From contig JAJUBI010000006.1 in assembly GCA_022419385.1 (NCBI GenBank), positions 2,852,001 to 2,916,000 on the forward strand: a DNA stretch of 64,000 nucleotides, written 5' to 3'. Source of the stretch: Paraconiothyrium sp. Pb-2020. Lineage: Eukaryota > Ascomycota > Dothideomycetes > Pleosporales > Didymosphaeriaceae. How positions within the stretch are numbered: position 1 is the stretch's first letter; every line of letters begins with the position of its first letter. The position numbers and the translations under genes are program-made. The notes under the pieces are model-generated. The model ran no database searches and was not told where the DNA came from. It worked only from the letters and a program-made list of their open reading frames with translations. Of the stretch, positions 39,126 through 52,549 are shown in pieces.

Positions 39126-42100
39126 TTAGTTAGTGGGTTCGCAACCGCAACGAGCGGTGTATGCGATGTTCTAGCGATCGAAGGGTGCCGTCATTGACCG
39201 GCAAATGCAGCAAGAGCGATTGGCTCGAGAGCGCCAAGACATCAAGTCGCGCCAAAATCAGACCTCATCTTCCAACCACCACATGCATCCTTCGACCGAC
39301 AACATCGCGAGTGAACGGTTTCTCCCATTTTCGCCAGTAAAATTTCGCTTGATGTGGGTTGTCGAGGTTCCAGACAGATATTTGCGGCGAGGAATTGGCA
39401 CAGCACAAGAAGGTCGTATATGCACTGGCCGCAGGGGTTCTGTTGCTCCAACTTCGGGAAGCAATATGGCAAGACTGTACGACGGAACACACAAGCCGGT
39501 AGCGCCCGCTACCGAATCCAATTAAGCTTCGACCCAAGGTTCTCATGCGGCGCACAACGCACAGGCTGACGGTATGAGTACTTGCTCTCTGGGCTCTGTC
39601 TATGCCATACTAACCGAAACTACACCAACGTGCGATGCACGTTGGGACGTGAACGTACATCTCTGCAGGCACACATTTACATAGCTAGGTCGCTGTTTGG
39701 ACCGAAACCGACAACTGACTATCGACCATGTCACCCCATTCTGATGGTATCTTCTGATGCAATTGATCACGAAGGCATGTCGAATTGAAAGCGACAGATA
39801 AACGTTTTGACGCTGGGTACAAGACTAGATAGAGAGTTTGTCTCAAGAAGTTGAGGTCAGAGACTTGAGTCGAGCAGGCTAACGCTTCCTCCTTGTTCTG
39901 CCTGCTCATGACGCCGCAAATCACGAACGACAACTTACCGTGTGCGCAGCTATTCTCTCGATGTGCATCTGTTAACAAACATTCAACAACTACAAGATTG
40001 ACATGCATCATTTCAGTACTGGCAAATGCTACTATTGGATTCAAATACTTCGCCAGCAGGAGGCTTACCTGCTTATCCGCCCCGAGTCAACACTGACACC
40101 GTCTTCAAATTGCCCTCTGCGCGTTTCCTCACGCTCCATGCTTACTACTTGTCTCGCTCAACAGCGGACCGGGTCGTAAATCAAGGCATCGCCGTTCTTC
40201 ACGCCGTTCATCGTGATGCATGATAGGCCGGGACGGACTAGTTAGTGTGGTCCACATCAGCCATTGCTATACGTTCACATCTACAACGTAGGCTGGCGTG
40301 CAGTTATTCATGCGGATGTCGACCTTGTGGCCGCGACGAAAGGTTCCATGTTCGGGGGAAGTTCTCAGGGTCATTATCACATCGAAAGCCCCGCACGCAT
40401 TGCTGTACGTGGGAATACTTTCCCAGCATACTCGCTCGACCAGATCTACCGGCACTTGCTCGAGACACTTCCGTGCTGGCCTGGGAGGTTTGCACTGGCT
40501 TGAAATGTGACTGGGTCTCCTCTTTCGTAACTCCACTTTGCGAACAAAGTCTGGACTGCTAATTTCCTGCTATGCCAGGTTCTTGCCAGTCCGTGTTCAG
40601 CTCGATATCTGAGTGGCGCGTCTACTCGCTAGTGTCGCAAGGTCAGCCTGGAGAACCGGTAACACCTTCTAGCGCATTATTTGCGCTGCTATACTCCACA
40701 CAGGTGCCGTGGTGCCCGCCAGTGGTGCACGTCAATCTTTCCTCTGTCCGAGGAACTTTCGCACCATGTGTTGCATGCATTGCATTCCACTCCACTCCAC
40801 GCGACTTTAACGTTATCGGGTGGGACATAGTTTTCAAGTGGTTTCCGCTAGGTGAACTCTATTTTACGTCACGCAAGACATGCGGAAGGCATCTTGACGT
40901 CGACTCGGCTAGACAAAGTCGAAATTGGAACACGACTAGAAGCCTTTGGTATGTTCTTCCCGAAGAAGGCCACTATTGACGGCAATCGAACGTAGGGCAT
41001 CCAAGACACCCCACCTTTTAGGGTCTCGTTCACGGAACCTGCCTAGTGCATCAGCACCTCTATCACTTTCTAATCGTCAAACAATTGACTGCTAACCAGT
41101 TTGTCTAGAAGTCCACATTTCTGCAAGGTACACGCACCGGGATCAATTCTCGATGTTGCATGTCATGGGGCCTCTGCGGAGCGAGCCCTCAATCTGAAAC
41201 TCCCGCTACACTGATACAGGACCCTCGAAATCTGACACAGCGGAAGCAGATCATGGACATCAAACTGACCTCACGCCTGGGCATCGACGTACATGTTCCT
41301 CTCGGGCGGAACAAGAAGAAATGCCGCGTTTCGTTCGCCATCGGCACTGCGGCGGTCCACGTGTAAACGGGGATGATCGACCAGAATCTTGACCGCAATG
41401 CCGGCGGCGTGATGGATAGAAGTCGACTCCAGCCTGGGCATTATAGAAGCAGGGCTTATGACAGCCTCTCTAAAACATGAGACCCAGTATAGGACGCACG
41501 CTGACATAGACGGGTGGGGATAACGTAGGCTAAACCTTCCGGGTCGAGCGACTACAAGTCCTACCACGCAGCTGCAAGCACATCACTTCGAAGCTTACTG
41601 CAATGCGGACAGTCACGAGAGAGGAGGCCTGAAAGAGCCGTTTGGTCAATATGAACTATGACAGCTACACTTGGTCTGGAATGGGCATTCAAGGGTCGCA
41701 TTAGCATGTACTATGGTCCGCCACCGAGTGACAAGCGAGCCATTTGTTTTTTCCTGGTGGATCTGTATGAAAAAGAAATCTTTTCCACAGCAAAAACCTA
41801 CGACGTACGCTCGATTCAGAGAGCGGTGGTTCAAGCGAACGTCAATGCGTATCGGAAGACGCCCTCTCGTCCCCTTCGGGCAGGCGAAGGGGGATGCGGA
41901 TGGGTTTCAGGAGAGCAGCTTGGGTCCGCTAACGCAGGTACAGGACTCCACAAGCCCAATTCGATGTTTCCTCCGACGAGGCCACAGCCATCACAAACGT
42001 AGTTTCTGTAGAAGGGCGTTTGTGGAAACACGATACCGAAAGAGCGCAAGACGAGGCTGGAAGGGTTTCATGCACCCGTCGGCGTGGGAGGCTTTCGGCT

Positions 42101-44168
42101 TTGGTCACATGGAGAATCGGCGAACGGCACTCTGCTGATGCATGGTGCAATACGGACGACGTGCCCAAAGGGACGCGGGCGAGGTCACACTGAGGCAAGT
42201 CAGCAATGTGGCTCGAGCACCGGCCCGTTGGCTCGTCATGCTCATCACTCTCGCTTGCAAAGGATCAACGAACGTGTTGGCGGCTGCTCAGACCAAAGTT
42301 TACCTCGAGTTGCCTTTGCGCCAGCGCCATGCCCGCGCTATTGAGCATGGGTAGCCACGACACGTGTGGCAGCGCGTGGTCTACATGTCGGAGGCTGTTG
42401 TGCCAGGCTAGTTGGCGGGTAAAATTACGGGTGCGATGGCAGTACTATCGAGTGCATGAGGGTTGCAGGTGAGGTCCATCCACGGCCCAGCGCCTTCGAC
42501 GACCTTGATTGAGCGCTTGCAGGCGGCCGGCATAACCGGGTCTTATTCGCTGACTCGCCATGAGCGGGTCAACCGGAGGAAATCAACGGCTAGCGATCCT
42601 GGTGTTGCTCTAGCCGGAAGCAGCGCTGAAACGACTCGCGTGGGCGCTCACTGGACGGGCCAGCAGCGCAGCGTCACGCCCAGAGACGTCCTCGAGCAAT
42701 GCGCCGACGCGCTCAGCGGCCTTTCGTAGCGCAGCAAAGACGCAAGAGGCGGCGACGGTGGCAGCTGCGCGATAACGTGCAGATGGAGCGTCGACACTGT
42801 TCCGGCATGGCAACTGGCGGGAGGGCTGGAAGGCGTTTCAGCAGGGTGATCAAACCTGGCGCCGAGTGCTGCTTCCGCCTGTACCTGCATCTAGACGCAC
42901 CGTGCTCGCACGCAGTCTGCTCCCAGGCCCGCCGCTCACTGCCAGGAACGAGCAGCTCTCAATACTCTAGCACGGTAGCGGCGGCGGCCTCGCACGGCGG
43001 CGCAGTGTGCACTTGGTGCGTCTGCGGCCGGTGGGTGCGGGTCGTATTGCAGCGACCTGGTGTATTATCGGCGGGGGCCGACTCGAGCAGCACCGGCAGC
43101 AGCAGGAGAAGAAGAAATGAGCCTGCGAGGACCGCCCAGTGTGATGAGGCGTGAGCGTGGCAGGCGGGCATGGGCGGCGGGCGCTGTGAGTGGACGCGGC
43201 GTCCGCCAGTGGGAGATGCATTGCGCGATGGCGATGCGATGCGCGTGTGTAAGGAGACGCTGGAGAGGCCGGGCAGATGGCCTGCAGCACAGGGTCCGAA
43301 TGGGAGGGCCGCGGACAGACAGCGTGTAGGCATGGCCGCGGGCCAGGTCGCCCTGCCGCGTGCTGTGGGAGCGAGCGAGCCTGTGTGTCGTGGAAGGTTG
43401 GGCTAGGCTGCATGCGTCGCCTGCGCCGTGCAAGCGACGTGAGCTGGGCCTTGTTCGCACGCAGCAGCAGCCTGGCGGCGGCTTCTGCTGCTGATGATGA
43501 TGATGGTGCCGGGAATGCGACTGACGTCTTCGCGGGCTGCTCGCGGCGGCGCTGGTGGAGTCGCGGCCATGGAGGAGGACGCTCCCCGCCGGCCGCGATG
43601 GGCAGCGCCCAGACCCGGCGGCTGCGTCTCTTGCAACCTCGCCCGTCTGCAGCGCGAGTCGAGCACCGCTTGGCCGGCCAGGGCCCCGTGTCGCGCACAC
43701 GACGATTCGCCGGCGGCTGGCCCAAGGTGTGCACTGGCTGCTGAGACACCCGCGCGCCCTCGCCAGGGCCGGGGCAGACGCTGACTTGAGGGCGGGCCCC
43801 GAAATAGATTATTCCAAAACGACCAGCTCCTGTTTCACCAGGCCTCCGACACCTAAAGCTCTGCCACTCCCCCCTCAGATTTGCGTTTCGAGTGTCCTAA
43901 AGCCCTACCCTTCACGCTGCCCAGTCTGCTTGACGTCGCGACTGCTTTGGCTCCGAGGCAGGCCCTCGATACGTTTTATCTTCTCTGAACAGACCTCAAA
44001 CCATCGCTCGCCCTTTTCCTTCGCAGTACGCTTCATATTACATTATTTGCACCCGGGCAGGACCTTACCAGAGCCTTATCCGTCTCATTCCACGATCCTC
44101 CGCAACAACAGCCTGACGCACGCCCGCCAAACACGAGTGCAAAGCAGGACTGCCTGTTGCAACGCGCC
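39126..44168. other. large gene-poor interval upstream of STE12
   Basis: Five kilobases without a supported gene. Up to about 42.5 kb the composition is mixed and only short frames occur, none with a recognisable domain. From about 42.6 to 43.8 kb the sequence turns very GC-rich, which opens long frames on both strands; these lack ATG starts and read as Arg/Ala/Pro low complexity. The last 370 bases before STE12 are pyrimidine-rich and look like promoter and 5' leader. Confidence 0.5.
43831..43837 (-). promoter_or_regulatory. possible Ste12 pheromone-response element
   Basis: On the minus strand this reads TGAAACA, the yeast Ste12 binding site, 332 bases before the STE12 ATG. A single 7-mer can occur by chance; autoregulation is only a suggestion. 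Confidence 0.2.
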
Positions 44169-46476
<2,308 letters not shown>

Positions 46477-49019
46477 TCGTCTCATTCCCATGTTTTGTGC
46501 CCACTGAGTACCACTTGGCGACGTCATTCCGCGGCCGCACTTTTCCTTTGAATGCTTGTTTTTAGCCTGTTTAATTCCCTTTCTAGACTTTCTGTCTTCC
46601 TGCATTGCATTGCATGCATCTTTTTTTCTTGCTTATCTTCACTGCTCGGGGACGGTATGTTTGGGTTTACATGGGGAACAATATCTGGTGCTTAGGTTGG
46701 GACATCAAGCTTATGACGGCCATGAGTACCCTTTTCTCCTTTTACGTTTCTTCTTTCTTTTTTCTTTTCTCTTCTCATTTAACTGGGCCGTATCGCTGTC
46801 TCGCCTGCTATCTAGGTTTGAACGCTAGCCTTGAGGCTGTGGCATTGTCTGTTGGTGTTGACGGCTGGACATGAGCAAAAAGGTACCACCCGCCACGCGC
46901 GAGCGGGGGTGTTTGAAAGGTGTGGATAGGAACCGTACTGAGAGATGGAATGGATTGCAAGCGCCACAATCAGGGCTGCATTGTATCATATCATAGCGAA
47001 AAATAACGCACTGCAAAATGCACCCTCTGTGCCTATCATCCAACTCTCCCACTGTTGTTCTCATCTCCACACATTAATTCGGCTACCTTTGCTCCCCAGC
47101 GCCATCGCCAGCCACCACTATCGTCGATTACCAAACTTAGCCCGGGCGTCTACCTCCGTCGCACCATCGCACCTGCATTCCTGAAACGCACCAATCACCT
47201 CCCGCGGACGACATGCGAGCCTGCACGCCAGATCCTCCGCCGTTCTTCATCTGAAACCGCTATACTTACGGTACTTGCATGCACCTAGCTGTAGCCTGCA
47301 GCAAAGCGACCAGCCTCTTCTCGCGCGCAAATGCAAGCGCCGACATCATTCGTGGGTATTTCGCCCCCAGGGTGACTATGCCATGCCAGCCTTGCTCTGG
47401 GAGGATTGTCTTCGCGCGAACTCCGAGGCTGCTTTCTGACGTGCCGGGGATCTTGTGGTGCTATGATAAGCGGAGATTTTAGAACGAGGAGCATGGTAGG
47501 TATGAGGAAGGTCTGGGCGGTATGAACGGACGACGGGTGAGGTGAACGGACGCCGTTTGTGGGTACGGGGCATCGACGCCATGGACTTCTGTGTCTTGAT
47601 GCCGGATCTGGAAGGAGACTCAACGGTGTGCAGGGCTTGGGATTGTCCGAGGTTTGGTGTGTAAGCAGTGCAGAGCTGCAGTCATGGAAGGCAGAGTAAG
47701 TGTTTCATTCCATACGCCCGAGGGGCGGGATGTATGCGAGGTACGTACGGCACTCATGTCACGGTCAGATATCACACGTACCCGAATGCCTTCTCGGCGT
47801 ACTCCAGTGTGACCCCACCAACGTGTGAATGGTATGTGCGGAACGGGTGGTCTGTTCAATAGGATTGTGGATTTACGGGCGGTACGCGAAGTCCGTAGTG
47901 CGGTGGCATTAGATCGCGATAGGAAAGCGCACTGTATGGCACTGAAGCTTTGAGTCCGTGTGCCCAGGGTAGTAAAAGACGTTGTCTATTGCACTCATTT
48001 CATATGTCAGTTGTGTTATCGTTGACATGACAGAAATTGTGGCATTTAGGTGTCGATGGCCACGAGTTCCCCAGCCTCTCGAAGACTACCTGATCTTCCA
48101 AGGTTATCCACAATGGAGAACAAGAGACAGATCAACCGCCAGGGGCTGCCCACCCTCATGCACACCGCGGTCCACATTTCGATGGTCATGGTGTAATTGT
48201 CCCATAGTTTATCTGACTTTTTGAGAAGTCGGGGTTTGCAGCACTCCAGTATCGAGGTTAAATAATGTCTATTTCATACAACACTGTTCTGAAGATCAGT
48301 TTAAAGTAACAGTACTTGATAGCTCATCGGCGCGCCATGTCAAACACAAAACGAGAATATAGACAGTTACCTATTCGATACCTGTTTTGGTCCACTCCTG
48401 AGGCTGTCTGAACATACGGTAACTGCCATAGGTGCAGATCAGTTCACGGCGTCGAGTAGGTATCGTTGTTTCTATAAGTTTCGCGGTAATCTTACCACGA
48501 GAAAACTGTATAAGATATATATTGTCTACAGATCACTAGAGTGGTTTTGTTATAGGAAGATTCGACCATGTATAGAATTGGGGCATAATCTTATCATGAT
48601 AGAATTGATTCCAAGGTTGGCTAGCTAACATAAGTGGAGGTATTGTGGTAATGGAACCTGTCAACCAAACCTGGTAAAACCAACCACCTATAGGCCGATA
48701 GTCATAAATTGACAAGGACCCCATATTCCCACATCTTTTTCCATGACGAGCTGGCCACCAAATCGGTGAAATTAACTAACAACAACCGGTCGAGGGCATA
48801 TTGTGAAGGTCAGCTGGCCAATGAATTGATTTTAAACATGCACGATTGCTCGGTTTGCCTTGCGGAGGAATATGTTGGGACGGGACGCACCAGTCAACAG
48901 ATCCATTCATCCATTTAAACTTTATATTTGACTCGTACGTGTTCAATTTTTGATATTTGACCAAACACTAAATTTGCTACTTGAGACATTTTGAAATACA
49001 CTACACGACTCTGGATAGC
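46477..49019. other. gene-poor interval after STE12
   Basis: 2.5 kb without a supported gene. The STE12 3' region contains a T/C-rich tract (about 46735-46785). The segment 48240-48980 is AT-rich. Frames at 47285-47623 and 47620-47859 (minus) have no domain. Confidence 0.5.
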
Positions 49020-50024
49020 ATGATGAATACCACAACACTTTACCGATGTATCGGAAAGGGGTTTTGCGGCAGCGTATGGGCGCTTGAAAACGGCCAGGAC
49101 GATATATGCACCGCTATCAAGCGCGGAGACGGTGGCCCTGGCCGATCAGTCACCAATGACTACAACATGCATCTCCTTGTTCTCCAGGGAGCCTGTAAAT
49201 ACCTTCCCTCGATGCCCCTCTCCATACCACAATGCCATGCACTGGTCCAACCCACAGACGCATGGTGGCAAACACGCCTGCACCAGTTTCCCGCGGGATA
49301 CTCCGCCTGCAGAGCGCTCGTTTCAGAGCGCATCCCGAAGATACCGAGGCAGATCAGTGACAAGATCGTGGACCTCTTCTGCGCTGGCAATGAGCCGCTG
49401 TCCAAGTTTGTTAAACACAATCCCGACGACGACGCATGCTTGATCCGGCCATATCTAGGACGACGTCGTCGCAACCAAAAAGACACCGTAAGCACATCGC
49501 GCTTTCAGCGGTTCAGTCTCCGCAACGTGCCCGTGCATATCGACCAAATGGAGGCTCTCGGTTTTGACGTCAATGATTACGCAGCGACCATGGCAGAAGC
49601 CCTCGCACTGATGCATTGGGGTGCTCGAATTGATGGGAATGATGTCGAATTTGTTCTGGCGCCTCCCAGAGCAGCTGAATCCTCACCTTCACCTCTTTTC
49701 CAGTCAGACTATTTGGGCAAGCACTGCCTATGGATTCTTGACTTTGACTGTTGCAGAACACTCTCAATGGATGAAGCCGGTGTCGAGCAGGCATGTGCGG
49801 CATTCTATAAGAATGACCCTTTTTATCCGAGGCCAGGGGGCGAGGAAGCTGACGAAGAGCTGTGGAAGGTGTTCAAGCATAAGTTCTTGATAGCTAGCCA
49901 GAAGATTATGGGGAGAAAGAGCAATGACGTAACACTCGCGGAGAGGCTGATGGAGAGAATCGAGGAGGAGGGTCACCTGAGAAGGAAAAAGAAAGAGGAA
50001 ATTGGGCGTTGGGATTCACGATGA
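49020..50024 (+). CDS. DUF3669 protein, kinase-fold-like
   Basis: Single exon, 334 residues from the first of two adjacent ATGs (49020 and 49023). The DUF3669 family is confined to fungi and often labelled zinc finger protein, although no zinc site is visible here. Family landmarks are clear: IGKGFCGSVW near the N-terminus like a kinase Gly loop, the block RFSLRNVPVHIDQMEALGFD near 170-190, YAATMAEALALMHWGARIDGNDVEFVLAP, and WILDFDCCRTLSMDEAGVEQA with NDPFYPRPG after it. The DFD could stand in for a metal-binding DFG, as in phosphotransferase-like folds. Substrate and activity are unknown. The C-terminus is Lys/Glu-rich. Confidence 0.82.
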   Translation: MMNTTTLYRCIGKGFCGSVWALENGQDDICTAIKRGDGGPGRSVTNDYNMHLLVLQGACKYLPSMPLSIPQCHALVQPTDAWWQTRLHQFPAGYSACRALVSERIPKIPRQISDKIVDLFCAGNEPLSKFVKHNPDDDACLIRPYLGRRRRNQKDTVSTSRFQRFSLRNVPVHIDQMEALGFDVNDYAATMAEALALMHWGARIDGNDVEFVLAPPRAAESSPSPLFQSDYLGKHCLWILDFDCCRTLSMDEAGVEQACAAFYKNDPFYPRPGGEEADEELWKVFKHKFLIASQKIMGRKSNDVTLAERLMERIEEEGHLRRKKKEEIGRWDSR

Positions 50025-50125
50025 CACCATCGCCGCCCCTGCTCCATTGCGAGCTCGAGTCGCTCCAACTCTGGAGATCCGATTTTTCGCCAATCCAGTC
50101 TGACGGCTCCCATATCTTTCGGCAG

Positions 50126-51729
50126 CTACATTAAGTTGAACCCTGGAACCTGTTTCTGAAACACACCCTGCGGATCATATCGTGCCGCCACCTCTCTTAA
50201 TCTCTTTCTCGTCTTTCCCGGAAGCCCTTCAAACGTAGTGTCCTCTACACCCGCAATATTGCCATAAGTGAACGGGATGAACGCGCCAGCATCCTGAACC
50301 TTCTTCTTGAGCTTTTCCGCAATAGCGTCTGCGACGGCGTGCATCTTCTTCGAGGCCTCGGGTTTCTCCCAACGGAAGCAGATGTTGCAAGCTGTGAAGG
50401 TAGCATCAGCTAGTGTACGTGTACCTGAGAAGGCGCAAGAACTCACACAAGTAGGGCTCGGCTTCTTCACCGAGAGATATTGCGCTGGTGCCGGAGGAGA
50501 GCTTTCGACCTGCAGGAAGCCATAGCAAGGCTGCCATGGCGCCGGCATCCTCGTCGAACATGCCGGATTGCTTTGCTAGCGTGTAGTACTCGGTATAAAT
50601 GTCCAGCGTTAACTGTGAATTACTGCGATAGCTAAAAGCGCGGAAAAGTCCCCTGATCTCACGTGTCAGCATCTGCTTCCTCGTTCCTTCCAGGGCTAGT
50701 ACCCACCTTTTATCATACCCAATATTCTGCTTGTCATCATCCGCCAACTCCCTCTGCGTCGCTATCCTCGTCCCGTCCTGCACAGCCTCAATATCCAAGA
50801 ATCCCTTCAACGCCTCCGGCCTCTCCACCTCCCCTGCATACGCCAGGCAAAGCGCAAACATAGGATCCCCACTCTGGCACATCTGCGGAACAAAGAATGA
50901 AATAACCTCCACGTGCGCCTTCTCGTCGACATCACCCTGAATCCCATCATGCATCGCCTCGAACACCCTACCTGCAGTCTCACGCGCTCCAACCGCAACC
51001 CTCACACCTCCCCACATCTTCGGCAATCCCCGCGTCTTCATTGTAAACGCAGTAACAATTCCAAAATTCTTGCCCCCTCCTTTCAACGCCCAGTACAACT
51101 CACCGTTCTCCTTTTCATTCGCAACCACAACGTCTCCAGAAGCAAGGGCAACCTCAAACTCTACAACGGCCTCGCACGCCCACCCCACCTCAGCGTAGAA
51201 GTGGCTGACCCCGCCGTAGAGAAGAAAACCCCCGACGCCGACGGGTCGCGACCTTCCACCGGGCACGACGAGACCATGGGGCTCGAGGAAGTCGTATACG
51301 GAGCCCCATTGGTTGCCTGCGCCAAATCTGACCAGGTTGCCTTGGAGGAGTTCTATGGAGTTGAGCTGCGTAGTGCTGATCAAAATAGAAGAGGAGGTAT
51401 TGTAGCCGGGGACAGGCATGTAGCCGCCGCTGCGGATGGCGAAGTCGGTTTTTGTGTCACTCAAGATCTTGAGAATTGAACTGCGAGAATTAGTTCTGAT
51501 CCGCATTTCTTGACAATGTGTAGAACTCGGGGAAGTATACATACGCAGTTTCCTGCGCGTCTGAGGGCGTGACGATAGCTGATGGACGGATGTCTGCATT
51601 ATCTCTGTTCCAGAATCTGCTATTCTCTTCCTCATAGCGTGGTGAGCCCGGTTTAAAGACTGTGTTGGGGAATTGCTGTGCTAGGGTTTCTACAGCTGTG
51701 CCGGACTGTGCGCTGTTGATGTCTTCCAT
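50126..51729 (-). CDS. FAD-linked oxidoreductase (BBE/VAO type) lacking the covalent His
   Basis: Three exons on the minus strand: 51545-51729, 50447-51480 and 50126-50391, giving 494 residues. I chose the ATG at 51729; the frame begins slightly earlier without an ATG. The FAD-binding part shows RPSAIVTPSDAQE, FAIRSGGYMPVPG, GAGNQWGSVYDFLEPHG, PVGVGGFLLYGG and the GGGKNFGIVTAF block; the BBE domain ends with RYDPQGVFQKQVPGF. The usual SGGH is SGGY here, so FAD is probably not bound through that His, and no Cys is seen at the second linkage region. No signal peptide is visible, unlike many family members. It oxidises an unknown alcohol or sugar-like substrate; such enzymes are frequent in secondary metabolism, but no cluster surrounds it. 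Confidence 0.88.
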
Positions 51730-52549
51730 CGCGAACAACTGCTAATTTTGATTTCCAGCTGGAACTTGTTCGTGCGTAGTCAAACACAGGAAATCGATTT
51801 TAGTCCAGGCTCGTTGTAGGCGTCAGATAAGTAGAATGTTCTGAACCTTTTGTAGGTGTGTTAAAGTCGCTCTGGGATCATTCCTCCAAATATCCTTCAC
51901 ATCCGGACCTAACGCCGGCAGTGTTAGGTGTGAAGTCTGTTCAAGGGAAAGTAATTGTATACCGGATTGAGATGTGGAGACAATCCTCTACTGCTGACTG
52001 AGCGTCTCGGATGCGGTCAGCACTAGATAGCGCCCCATAAGCAGATCACGAGTCACGAGGCTGAAAGCTTTCGAGCAAACAGAGTGTGTGGAAATCTGTA
52101 AAGATATCGCTTTAATGAGACTAGTCGTATTGTCTGAACTTGAATATAAAATCTTAGCATCGCATCAAAACTGAGGTGCAAGTACTTGAACTACACTCCT
52201 CCTGCACCTTGCCGAAAAGCGTAGTCCATCGGCCGGCACAATTCGTAAGCCGAAACTACTATGCGGATCTATCGGTGGTTACGGAGGCGTGGCTACAATC
52301 TCTGAACGTGCTAAACGCAACTCTGCCCGAGTCATGCAGATGTTCGGAACATATAATCGATTGCTTCGGCTGACAGAGTGGATGCGGTCGTGCTTCGACA
52401 TGCGAGTATCGCCTCGCCTTTCATATAATTATCTGTTCATACACACTCAGAGGAACATACATAATACAAATACAAGCCCTCCACTACAATCAATGCCCAC
52501 TATGAAGTTGAACGCCGCTCAATGCAAGTATCTTATATCACTCAACAAC
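51730..52549. other. intergenic, no gene seen
   Basis: An 820-base spacer between the oxidoreductase promoter and the 3' end of MTO1 (both minus). The frame at 52289-52666 on plus overlaps MTO1 and has no domain. Confidence 0.55.

Noticed and set aside
41658..42138. Pair of overlapping frames of 114 and 155 codons
   Set aside because: The longer one begins with TTG; neither shows a recognisable domain or consistent codon use.
42340..42480. Search of spacers for tRNA genes (B-box-like GGTTCGA strings)
   Set aside because: Isolated GTTCGA-like strings occur in several spacers, but none has a matching A-box and cloverleaf that I could fold by eye.
42967..43749. 260-codon frame on the minus strand in the GC-rich block
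   Set aside because: It starts at GTG, reads as Arg/Pro/Ala/His low complexity, and is matched by equally long frames on the opposite strand; an effect of base composition.
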